Below, piece after piece: positions 49,805-59,324 of a DNA stretch of 64,000 nucleotides. Each line of letters opens with the position of its first letter. Within the stretch, counting starts at the first letter, position 1. Origin of the DNA: Erysipelotrichaceae bacterium (GTDB lineage Bacteria > Bacillota_I > Bacilli_A > Erysipelotrichales > Erysipelotrichaceae); contig JAFYHT010000066.1 in the NCBI GenBank assembly GCA_017539025.1, forward strand, positions 1 to 64,000. The letters run 5' to 3'. The position numbers were made by a program, and so were the translations under genes. Under the pieces are notes generated by a model that did not search any database, had not been told where the DNA came from, and saw nothing but the letters and a program-made list of their open reading frames with translations.

Positions 49805-52045
49805 ATGGAACTGATAAAGTATTCGATCATCAAAGCCGGATCACCATATGATGTACCTTCCAGGAACTACCTCCTGTTTTTTCAGATCGATGGAAATTCT
49901 GTATTAAAGGATTCTGAAAAAGAAAAGGCTTTTCCAAAAGGAAGGATCCGTGTTTTCAATCCACGTGAATCATATTTTTTGAAATGTCTGGAAGGCGTCT
50001 GTGTCGTCCTGGAGATCAGCTATTCCCGCGTTTTGAAGCTGATGGGTTATCAGAGAAAGATCATCATCTGTGATGTTGACTCTGACAGCAATGATTCTTC
50101 TATGGAACTGAAAAAGAATATCGAAGAGCTGATCAGGGCTTATTACGACGACAGTGTGAGCCGCATGATCATTTATGAACGCTGCTGTCTGCAACTGATC
50201 TTTCAATTGGTTTCTTCTTATTCAAATAATGTATTCAGCAACGGTGATGACGAAAGAAAGAACGGGATCGAGGATTATATCGAAGCACATTACGCCGATG
50301 AGATCTCTTTGGAAGAGATCGCGGATGAGTTCTATCTGACTCCTCAATATTTTTCCAAGTACTTCAAGGAAACGTTTGGAACGACTTTCCTTTCCTATGT
50401 GAATCATAAACGTCTGGAATATGCCAGGGACGATCTGCTTTCCAGTGATGAGAGTGCACTTCGGATCGCTGTCAACAACGGTTTTGCGAATTCGGCTTCT
50501 TTTATCAGAGAGTTCAAAAAAGAATATGATATGACCCCGGCTCAATACCGTGCAAAAAACAGAAGAACAGATATAGAAGAAAGCGATCAGGATATCTTAG
50601 AGTATCTTGAAGAAAATAAAGAAGAAGCAACAGGAAACGAAAAGATCATCGACATCGATGGAAATACATTTGGAAGTGAGTTGAACCGTTACTGGACGAA
50701 TATCCTGAATCTGCAGAGTTTCAGAACACTCATGAAAAACGGAATGATGGAACAGATCACTGAGTTACAATCAAGGCTTCATTTCTCTCAGGCAAGACTG
50801 CAGCTGGATACGTATTCGCCGGATGGCAAGCATCTCTTCTATATTTCCGATCGGGTCATGGAACTTTTTGTCAGGAATCACATGGATGTCATCGTTGTCA
50901 TCGACATGAGAGATATAACGGATAGTGAATCGTATCTGAGTTTCCTGAAGGAACAATGTCAGAAATTCGTGAATCGTTTCGGCGGAAGCATCAGCAGACA
51001 TATCGTTTTTGAGTTGCAGTACAACAGCAGTTTTACCGATAAGAAACTGAAGGATTACAGAAAGCTCTATGATTCCATCAGCAAGGTGATCAAAGAAAAC
51101 AGGATCGAGTCCAAGATCATCGGTCCGAGCGTTCTGGTCGATCATGAAGGTGAAAACTTCAGATCTTTTGTAAGAGCCAATCCGCAGATCGATACCTTTA
51201 CGATTTCTGTTGCGCCGTTTGCGATCTATCAGAAAGACGGAGAGATCTTCATCAATCGTCTGACGGATTCTTCTTTCGGCAAGGAACAGTATGAAACGGC
51301 AGTCAGGATACTGAAGGAAGAAAACAGAGATGCGAAAGTTCTGATCACAGAATGGAAAGACAGTTTAAATGAAGCAGATGCTTTGAATGAGACGGCCTAT
51401 ATGGGATCCAGGATCATCAGGAACGTATTGAGCGGTTATGGAACATTCACTTCCTTACCTTTATGCATGCCTTTGGATCTGATGTATGACGAGATGGCTT
51501 ATGGCAAGGTCTTCAATCTGCTTCCGGGCATCATGACGGCAAAGGGGATCGAAAAGCCTTCTTTCCATGCGCTTGTCTTCCTCAACAGACAGGATACTTA
51601 TCTCGTTTCAAACAGTGAAGACTATCTGATCTCCCGTTCTTCCGATGACGGTTTCTATCAGATCCTTTGTCATAACTGCAAGAAACTGGGTTATCGCTAT
51701 TTCCTGCAGGAGAATTATGAAGATGTCAGCAATTATCACGAGATGTTTGAAGATAACGAAACTAAGGTTTTCCGCTTCTGTTTTAAAAATATACCGAATG
51801 GAAAATATCTGCTGAAGGTCAGGAGAGTTTCCGATGACTATGGTTGCGCATATATGGCTTATGAAAACCTGAAATACAATGATGATTCTTTTGTCGGAGA
51901 AGGTGAGATCCGTTTCCTGAAAGCGGCTTCCGTTCCGAAGATGGAAGGAACGACTTATCGCGTCGATCACAACGAATTACAGATCGAATGTGCTCTTGAG
52001 AGCAACGAATTCTGTCATCTGCATCTTGTAAGAGTATTAGATTAA
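49805..52045 (+). CDS. AraC-family regulator with GH39-like C-terminal domain
   Basis: 746 residues. The N-terminal 130 are a cupin-like sensor. Residues 155-255 are an AraC helix-turn-helix pair (ISLEEIADEFYLTPQYFSKYFKETFGTTFLSYVN, IAVNNGFANSASFIREFKKEYDMTPAQYR). Residues 270-746 resemble a GH39 xylosidase barrel with accessory strands (MDVIVVIDMRDI, RHIVFELQYNSS, VLITEWKDSLN); Glu in FELQY and TEWK lie where GH39 keeps catalytic Glu. It probably senses a sugar and activates the adjacent PTS/GH1 genes. Near-leaderless start. Confidence 0.82.
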   Translation: MELIKYSIIKAGSPYDVPSRNYLLFFQIDGNSVLKDSEKEKAFPKGRIRVFNPRESYFLKCLEGVCVVLEISYSRVLKLMGYQRKIIICDVDSDSNDSSMELKKNIEELIRAYYDDSVSRMIIYERCCLQLIFQLVSSYSNNVFSNGDDERKNGIEDYIEAHYADEISLEEIADEFYLTPQYFSKYFKETFGTTFLSYVNHKRLEYARDDLLSSDESALRIAVNNGFANSASFIREFKKEYDMTPAQYRAKNRRTDIEESDQDILEYLEENKEEATGNEKIIDIDGNTFGSELNRYWTNILNLQSFRTLMKNGMMEQITELQSRLHFSQARLQLDTYSPDGKHLFYISDRVMELFVRNHMDVIVVIDMRDITDSESYLSFLKEQCQKFVNRFGGSISRHIVFELQYNSSFTDKKLKDYRKLYDSISKVIKENRIESKIIGPSVLVDHEGENFRSFVRANPQIDTFTISVAPFAIYQKDGEIFINRLTDSSFGKEQYETAVRILKEENRDAKVLITEWKDSLNEADALNETAYMGSRIIRNVLSGYGTFTSLPLCMPLDLMYDEMAYGKVFNLLPGIMTAKGIEKPSFHALVFLNRQDTYLVSNSEDYLISRSSDDGFYQILCHNCKKLGYRYFLQENYEDVSNYHEMFEDNETKVFRFCFKNIPNGKYLLKVRRVSDDYGCAYMAYENLKYNDDSFVGEGEIRFLKAASVPKMEGTTYRVDHNELQIECALESNEFCHLHLVRVLD

Positions 52046-52111
52046 AAATCAGATATTAAAAATTAATATAGAATTGAATATTTTTTTACACAATAAAAAA
52101 TAGATAATTTT

Positions 52112-52117
52112 TATAAT
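52112..52117 (+). promoter_or_regulatory. -10 box of the EIIBC/GH1 operon
   Basis: TATAAT in a 148-base AT-rich gap, 76 bases before ATG 52194. The A-rich tract downstream has no clear hairpin. No consensus -35, which fits activation by the AraC protein encoded upstream. Confidence 0.4.
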
Positions 52118-52193
52118 TCAAAGAAGATAAGAAAAAGAAAGATAGAAAAGGGATAAAAACAGATAATAAGAGTGTATTAAGGAGGACAGATAC

Positions 52194-53561
52194 ATGTCAA
52201 ATACACAGTTAGCAAACGATATTATCTCTTTGGTAGGCGGTGTTGAAAACATCTCCAGCATGACTCATTGTGTGACTCGTCTCAGATTTGCGTTAAAGTC
52301 AAACGACAAGGCAGATGTTGAGCAGATCAAGAAACTCGATGGTGTCATCTCCGTATTGAACAGCGGCGGACAGATCCAGGTCGTCTTGGGTCCGGCTGTT
52401 ACCGATGTTTACAACGAAGCTGTCAAGGTCGTCGGCGATACTTCCATCTCACAGGGTGAAGTTGCAGCAGATGCACCTAAGGGTGTCGGCGGATATCTGA
52501 AAGCTGCTCTGGATACGCTGATCGCATGTTTCGTTCCATCGATCTCGATCATTGCCGGTGCTGGTATGATCAAGGTCCTGGCTGTTCTCTTAAGTTCACT
52601 CGGCGTGATCTCTACTGATTCAGCTACGTATACGCTGCTCAATGGTGTGATCGGAGACGGTGTCTTCTACTTCCTGCCATTCTTAGTCGCATACAACGCT
52701 GCCAAGAAAATGGGCGTCGATGTTATGACTTCTATGGCCCTGGCTGCAATTATCCTTCATCCGAATTATTTGGGTTTAGGCGAAGCCGGAACAAACGTTT
52801 CCTTCTTCGGTCTGCCGCTCAAGGTCATGGATTACTCCGCACAGGCTATTCCGGTCATCTTCGGAGTTCTGCTTCTGAAGTATGTCGATAAGTTTGCGGA
52901 AAAAGTCTCTCCGAATCTGGTCAAAGTCTTCTTAAGACCGATGATCAGTTTACTGATCGTAGCTCCGATCATGCTGATGGTAATCGGCCCGGCTACTGCG
53001 ATCCTGTCTGATTTATTCCTGAAGTTCTGTGAGCTCTGCAACAACTGGGGCTGGCTGGCTGTCGGTATCAATGCCGCGATCTTCCCGATCATGGTCCTGA
53101 CCGGTACGCACAACGCTACGATCCCTCTTCTTGTCCAGATGTTCATGACTCAGGGCTTCGATTCTGTGTTCCTTCCGAGCGGTATGGCTGCAAACATTGC
53201 TGAAGCAGGTGCTGCAGGCGCTGTTGCTCTGAAGACAAGAAACAAGAAGTTAAGAGGTACTGCTCTTTCTGCGACATTCTCAGCACTGCTGGGTATCACA
53301 GAGCCGGCATTATACGGTGTCAACCTGCGTTTAAAGAAGCCTTTCATCGCAATGCTGATCGGTTCTGCAATCGGCGGATGCATCATGGGTCTTGTCAAGA
53401 TCACTGCTCCGACGTTCGTAACTCCGATGCTGCTGACGGCTCCGATCTTCTTAGGAAGATGCCCGAATGCGATCATTGGTTTCCTGAGCATCCCTCTTAC
53501 TTATTTCATCACATTCGCAATCACTTATCTCTTCGGTTTCGAAGATCCGAAAGAAGACTAA
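52194..53561 (+). CDS. PTS EIIBC, beta-glucoside type
   Basis: 455 residues. The EIIB domain (1-85) has the phosphorylated Cys26 in THCVTRLRFALKSND. The EIIC domain (about 100-450, ten helices) includes GTHNATIPLLVQMF and LLGITEPALYGVNLRLKKPF. Full BglP-type proteins are about 620 residues with a fused EIIA; here EIIA is absent and must be supplied in trans. AAGGAGG precedes ATG 52194. GH1 follows after 18 bases. Confidence 0.9.
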   Translation: MSNTQLANDIISLVGGVENISSMTHCVTRLRFALKSNDKADVEQIKKLDGVISVLNSGGQIQVVLGPAVTDVYNEAVKVVGDTSISQGEVAADAPKGVGGYLKAALDTLIACFVPSISIIAGAGMIKVLAVLLSSLGVISTDSATYTLLNGVIGDGVFYFLPFLVAYNAAKKMGVDVMTSMALAAIILHPNYLGLGEAGTNVSFFGLPLKVMDYSAQAIPVIFGVLLLKYVDKFAEKVSPNLVKVFLRPMISLLIVAPIMLMVIGPATAILSDLFLKFCELCNNWGWLAVGINAAIFPIMVLTGTHNATIPLLVQMFMTQGFDSVFLPSGMAANIAEAGAAGAVALKTRNKKLRGTALSATFSALLGITEPALYGVNLRLKKPFIAMLIGSAIGGCIMGLVKITAPTFVTPMLLTAPIFLGRCPNAIIGFLSIPLTYFITFAITYLFGFEDPKED

Positions 53562-55013
<1,452 letters not shown>

Positions 55014-55015
55014 TA

Positions 55016-55049
55016 AACAGAGGCTGGAAATTCCAGCCTCTGTTTTTTT
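55016..55049 (+). terminator. Strong intrinsic terminator
   Basis: AACAGAGGCTGGAA (55016-55029) pairs with TTCCAGCCTCTGTT (55031-55044), followed by TTTTT. Confidence 0.88.
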
Positions 55050-55050
55050 A

Positions 55051-55059
55051 TGTTAGAAT
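55051..55059 (+). promoter_or_regulatory. Extended -10 promoter TGTTAGAAT
   Basis: Directly after the terminator and 23 bases before ATG 55083, with AGGAGGGG between. Same nonamer as at 13241 and 2401. Confidence 0.5.
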
Positions 55060-55082
55060 TCAATTAACAGGAGGGGTAGCTT

Positions 55083-55958
55083 ATGGCAACGATGCAGACA
55101 CTTCTTGAAAAAGACAAAGAACGTTTTTTACATAATATGGATGGCGCAAAATCGTCATCTGAATCGGTCCGTACAGTGGAAGAACAGCTTGGACGGATCC
55201 TTTCTGCATACAACGAAGAAGAGGAGAATGAACGCGTCAAGAATACGGCAGCGATCCTGATCGAATCTCTGTCATCTTCTGCCGGTCTCTTAGACTGCGA
55301 TGGAGAATCGACGATCTGGTCAAAATCCGAATACCGTCCAGGTATCAGCAAGCCCAAGAGATCAGGCTGGTTCGTGTTCTTCTTCTTACTGGGATTCCTT
55401 CTTCTGCTGGCAGCTGGAGCAGGATTGATCTACTTTACCGATTCCTTCCCGCCAAGCAACGAGATGATCATCGGACTTTCTGTATTGGCTGTAGCCGCTT
55501 TATTCCTTTTCCTTGCCGGGATCTTTTCCGCAAAGAAAAAGGAAGAAAACAGACAGGAACTCTATGCCGAAACCATACCGGATGGAGAAAAGACCTACCA
55601 CATCCTTCTCAACAGCGTTCTGACGATGGACAGGATACTGGAAAGAGTCAGGAATGAAGATCTTCTTGAAAACAAGAAGGCTCTTCTGGAAGAAAGAGAG
55701 AATCTGAAAAAAGAAGACATCCGTCTCTATTCGGAACTTCTGGAATCCGCATATGGGGAAGGAGAGAGCGAATACGCAAAACAGATCATCTCTGATGTGA
55801 AGTTCTATCTGCATCAGAAGAAGATCGATGTCGTCGATTATGACGGTGATAACAGAGAATTCTTTGAACTGATGCCTTCCGAAGTTAACGCTACGATCAG
55901 ACCGGCTCTGGTGATCGCTAAGCAAGTATTGCGCAAGGGTCTTGCGGCAGGAGAATAG
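55083..55958 (+). CDS. Two-helix membrane protein paired with an Hsp70-like protein
   Basis: 291 residues: a helical, charged N-terminal domain (1-95), two membrane segments at about 98-118 and 126-146 (WFVFFFLLGFLLLLAAGAGL; LSVLAVAALFLFLAGIF), and a helical C-terminal domain (150-291; MDRILERVRNEDLLENKKALLE). Both soluble parts should face the cytoplasm. No family recognised. The stop lies one base before the Hsp70-like start, so it is probably its membrane partner or co-chaperone. Confidence 0.68.
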   Translation: MATMQTLLEKDKERFLHNMDGAKSSSESVRTVEEQLGRILSAYNEEEENERVKNTAAILIESLSSSAGLLDCDGESTIWSKSEYRPGISKPKRSGWFVFFFLLGFLLLLAAGAGLIYFTDSFPPSNEMIIGLSVLAVAALFLFLAGIFSAKKKEENRQELYAETIPDGEKTYHILLNSVLTMDRILERVRNEDLLENKKALLEERENLKKEDIRLYSELLESAYGEGESEYAKQIISDVKFYLHQKKIDVVDYDGDNREFFELMPSEVNATIRPALVIAKQVLRKGLAAGE

Positions 55959-55959
55959 T

Positions 55960-57873
55960 ATGGATCGTTATTATGGATTTGATTTGGGCGATGCCGAAAG
56001 CGCCGTTACCAGGTTTGATAAAAAGAATGATCTCGTGCCGGAAGTATTAAGAGTCAATGAGGCCAAGAGTTTTATTACGGCTTATGCTTTGTTGAGGGAT
56101 GGAAAACTACTGATCGGTGAAGGGGCATGTTACGCTCCAAATGCCACAAAGAGAAAAGAACGATTCAAGAGCCGTTTTCTCGTGGATCCGGAAGCTGCCA
56201 AGGATGTGAAGAGCTTTGCCTCAGGTGTTCTTGGTGAACTCTATTTAAGCGGAGATCTGATCAAGTCAGATGAAAGCTGTTTCTATATCGGCTGTCCGGC
56301 AGGCTGGGACAAGATCGCCCGTGAAGAATATCGCAGCATCTTTGAAAAGTGCGGTTATCCGCCTACAAGGATCATTTCCGAATCAAGAGCGGCACTGGTA
56401 TCCGCATGCCAATCCAAACACTTGCAGGTCGGTTATGATATTTTAAACAAGCCGGTCCTGGTCATCGATATCGGATCATCCACAACTGACTTTGCCTACA
56501 TCATGGGAGGCAAGGAAGTGGAACTCAAGACAGGCGGTGAGGTGTTCTTAGGCGGCGGCGTCATGGACGAGATTCTTTTGGAAGAATCCATAAAATCCTC
56601 AGGGAATGAAGACAAGATCCGCAAGATCTTTGAAGAAAGTGAACCGTGGCGCAGCTATTGCGATTTCGCCGCAAGAAGGCTGAAAGAAAAATACTTCTCC
56701 GATGAAGAATATTGGAGCCAGAACGAATGCAGTCAGTCGATATCGATCCGTCAGGGTCTCTTGCCTACTAAACTCAAACTGAAGATCGATCCTGAGATCG
56801 CAGATCAATTATTGAATCAGAAAGTAAAGAGACTGGAGGACAGATCCTTCAAGGAAGTCTTCATAGAAAGTCTGATCCAGGCCAAATCATCCATCAGTGA
56901 AAAACAGCCGGAACTGATCTTTCTGACCGGCGGTGTTTCCAAGATGCCTGTCATCAGAAAGTGGTGTCAGGAAGTTTTTGACGATGCGGTAGTCATCACC
57001 TGTGCCGAACCGGAATTCTCCGTTGCTTCAGGACTGGCGTGGTGTGGAAAGGTCGATGACGAACTTCGTCAGTTCAAGGAAGAAGTCAGCGCACTGGTAG
57101 ATTCCAGCACCGTGGAACAGATCGTAGAGAAACACATCAGCGAACTCTATCACGATGCGGTCAATACGATGGTCGAGCCGATCCTGGAACACGTCGCTTT
57201 GCCGATTAGCGAGAAGTGGCGCAATGGCGATATCGAGAAACTGTCAGATATCGATCCGATCATGCAGGAAGAGATCGACAGATGGCTGCATACTTCTGAG
57301 GCAAGATCACTGCTGATGAAACCGGTTGCCAAATGGCTCAAGACAGTATCCTATGAACTGGAAGAATATACGATGCCGATCTGTGTCAGACACAACATTC
57401 CGTATTCTTCTCTGTCTTTGAATTCTTTCCTTTCGATGAGTGATATCGAGATCAACGTCGAGGCAAAGAATCTCTTTGCGGTAAATGAGATCACATGGCT
57501 GATCGATGCAACGATCTCCATCGTGATCGGATTATTATGCGGCGGCGGTGGGATCGCGTTGATCGCAAATGGCTTGCCTGGCATCATTGCCGGTGCTGTC
57601 GTATCTTTACTAATCCTGGCTTTAGGCAAGGATAAGATGCAAGAGATGCTGCTCAATTCAAACATCCCGTCTCCTGTCAGGAAAGTCATTCCAAAGAGTT
57701 ATCTGAAAGCGAGGATGGATTACATCTCCAAACAGGTGGAAGATAATCTCTATGAGAAACTGGAACAGGAAAAGAATCAGGAGATCAGCCAGCGTCTGGC
57801 AAAAGAGATCTCCGTTCAGATCGAAAGCTGTCTTACCAAGATGGCAGAGGTAGTAGAGATCCCATTAGGATAA
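55960..57873 (+). CDS. Hsp70-like ATPase with C-terminal membrane segments
   Basis: 637 residues from ATG 55960 (AGGAG upstream). The N-terminal 370 form an Hsp70/actin-fold ATPase: YYGFDLGDAESAVTRF, phosphate loop VLVIDIGSSTTDFAYIMGG, GGEVFLGGGVMDE and FLTGGVSKMPVIRKW. Instead of a DnaK peptide-binding domain there is a helical region, then a hydrophobic pair (about 517-556; TISIVIGLLCGGGGIALIA, IIAGAVVSLLILALG) and a charged coil. I infer a membrane-bound ATPase or chaperone working with the protein encoded upstream. Confidence 0.78.
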   Translation: MDRYYGFDLGDAESAVTRFDKKNDLVPEVLRVNEAKSFITAYALLRDGKLLIGEGACYAPNATKRKERFKSRFLVDPEAAKDVKSFASGVLGELYLSGDLIKSDESCFYIGCPAGWDKIAREEYRSIFEKCGYPPTRIISESRAALVSACQSKHLQVGYDILNKPVLVIDIGSSTTDFAYIMGGKEVELKTGGEVFLGGGVMDEILLEESIKSSGNEDKIRKIFEESEPWRSYCDFAARRLKEKYFSDEEYWSQNECSQSISIRQGLLPTKLKLKIDPEIADQLLNQKVKRLEDRSFKEVFIESLIQAKSSISEKQPELIFLTGGVSKMPVIRKWCQEVFDDAVVITCAEPEFSVASGLAWCGKVDDELRQFKEEVSALVDSSTVEQIVEKHISELYHDAVNTMVEPILEHVALPISEKWRNGDIEKLSDIDPIMQEEIDRWLHTSEARSLLMKPVAKWLKTVSYELEEYTMPICVRHNIPYSSLSLNSFLSMSDIEINVEAKNLFAVNEITWLIDATISIVIGLLCGGGGIALIANGLPGIIAGAVVSLLILALGKDKMQEMLLNSNIPSPVRKVIPKSYLKARMDYISKQVEDNLYEKLEQEKNQEISQRLAKEISVQIESCLTKMAEVVEIPLG

Positions 57874-57896
57874 ACCATTAAAAGCCTAATATGAAT

Positions 57897-57929
57897 AAAG
57901 CCGTAAGACAACAAGATCTTACGGCTTTT
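57897..57929. terminator. Bidirectional terminator
   Basis: AAAGCCGTAAGA (57897-57908) pairs with TCTTACGGCTTT (57917-57928), then T. It lies between convergent genes. Confidence 0.82.
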
Positions 57930-57940
57930 ATGATGATATA

Positions 57941-58648
57941 TTATTCTTTTTCTGTTTTCAGTTTTGAAAGATAGATACAATACAAGATCGACAGGACGAT
58001 CGTTGAGATCACATAGATCTGATCGATCAGGGCAGAATCATTGGCAAGCGTTGAGAAGACATCAATGAGACTATGACCAATGATACAAGGCAGGATGCTT
58101 CCGCATTTGTGATAGACCATTGTGAAGATAAAACCCCAGGCAACAGCGAAGCAGATCTGTACCAGAGTCTGAACGACGTCCTGTCCGGTAAACAGATTGA
58201 CGATATGCCCCATACCGAAGGTGAGGGAGGATATGATGATCGCGATGCTCAGTTTCCCTTCTTCTTTCATCCCGTCAAAGAGGAAACAGCGGAAGATCAT
58301 TTCTTCAACAAAACCAACCAGCGCCATGGTGATCATCGCATATAGCTGATGGATTCCCTTGTAGTTGAGATTGAAACCTGCCCAGAGGTTTCCGGTAGAG
58401 AGGATCCACATCGGCAGGAAATACAGATATCTCTTCGTGTCTTTAGGCCAGTGATTCAGACCAAACTTGTTTTGAAGCCTGTTGTGTAATACGAAATACA
58501 GGATCACTGCCGCAAATGTGGCAAGGCTTAAGCACATGAACGGATGATCATCACCATAAGATCCGCGGATCGAACCGATGATCACACAGTATGCTACGAT
58601 CCAGATGATCGCAAAATATACTTTGTTTTTCTGATAGAACTGAAACAT
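57941..58648 (-). CDS. CPBP-family intramembrane metalloprotease
   Basis: 235 residues from ATG 58648 (AAAGGA upstream); the longer frame overlaps the TetR gene. Seven to eight helices carry the CPBP motifs: EEMIFR (Glu-Glu and Arg), FGMGHIVN and CIIGHSLIDVF, which supply metal ligands. Relatives include CAAX-type proteases and bacteriocin-immunity proteins. It starts two bases after the TetR stop and is presumably controlled by that repressor. Confidence 0.87.
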   Translation of the reverse strand: MFQFYQKNKVYFAIIWIVAYCVIIGSIRGSYGDDHPFMCLSLATFAAVILYFVLHNRLQNKFGLNHWPKDTKRYLYFLPMWILSTGNLWAGFNLNYKGIHQLYAMITMALVGFVEEMIFRCFLFDGMKEEGKLSIAIIISSLTFGMGHIVNLFTGQDVVQTLVQICFAVAWGFIFTMVYHKCGSILPCIIGHSLIDVFSTLANDSALIDQIYVISTIVLSILYCIYLSKLKTEKE

Positions 58649-58650
58649 AT

Positions 58651-59205
58651 TTATCCTTTCGCAGTCAGAGCCAGAAACACCTGTTCCAGCATCTTCTGAC
58701 ATTGTTTCTTATCGTATTTCATGGAATTGTTTGCCATGAGACTTGCGAGTCCGTGAACCAGGCAGAAGAAGCTTAAGAAGCGTTCCCTGGCTGTCTTTTT
58801 GTCGCATTCCATTTCTTTTACCATGATCGAGATGATGAAATCAAGATCGGGATTTTTCATCAGGGTTTTGATATCCATTCCGCCGAATTGATCTGTCTGA
58901 AACAGGAAGCGGAAGAGATTCTTCTCTTCGTGTCCGAAGCGGACATAGTTGAGTCCCAGTGCCAGCATCGGATCTCTGTCGGTTTCTTTCGGTGCAATGT
59001 ATTCGCTGTGATAAGCATCGGCTTTCTGATATACGGCTTCTCTGATCTCATCGACTGTCTTGAAACTGTAGAGAACAGGCTGGGTCGAACAGTGCAGATG
59101 ATCTCCGATCGCTCTGGCACTAAGTTGTTCATGTCCCTTTTCTCTGATGATCTCAAATCCTGCATCGATGATCATTTCTTTCGTGATCTTTGTTCTGGGT
59201 GGCAT
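58651..59205 (-). CDS. TetR/AcrR-family transcriptional regulator
   Basis: 184 residues from ATG 59205, where AGGAGG is ideally placed. The N-terminal helix-turn-helix reads ITKEMIIDAGFEIIREKGHEQLSARAIGDHLHCSTQPVLYSFKTVDEI. The C-terminal domain (YVRFGHEEKNLFRFLFQTD) is of the TetR-C-33 kind. A 20-bp palindrome lies right upstream. It forms an operon with the CPBP protease gene. Confidence 0.88.
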   Translation of the reverse strand: MPPRTKITKEMIIDAGFEIIREKGHEQLSARAIGDHLHCSTQPVLYSFKTVDEIREAVYQKADAYHSEYIAPKETDRDPMLALGLNYVRFGHEEKNLFRFLFQTDQFGGMDIKTLMKNPDLDFIISIMVKEMECDKKTARERFLSFFCLVHGLASLMANNSMKYDKKQCQKMLEQVFLALTAKG

Positions 59206-59216
59206 ATGACCTCCTA

Positions 59217-59236
59217 TATATAACATATGTTATATA
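59217..59236. promoter_or_regulatory. TetR operator palindrome
   Basis: TATATAACATATGTTATATA is a perfect 20-bp palindrome ending 12 bases before the TetR start codon, between the promoter and the ribosome site. Autorepression is the likely use (inference). Confidence 0.65.
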
Positions 59237-59282
59237 ATATGAATTATAAATATAGGGAAGATCATTGTCAAATCAAAAGAAA

Positions 59283-59304
59283 AAGGAGCGGGTAAGTGCT
59301 CCTT
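59283..59304 (-). terminator. Terminator of hppA
   Basis: AAGGAGC (59283-59289) and GCTCCTT (59298-59304) form a stem; the minus-strand side continues into TTTTTCTTTT. It lies just after the hppA stop. Confidence 0.72.
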
Positions 59305-59324
59305 GATCATATCTTGATGATCGA

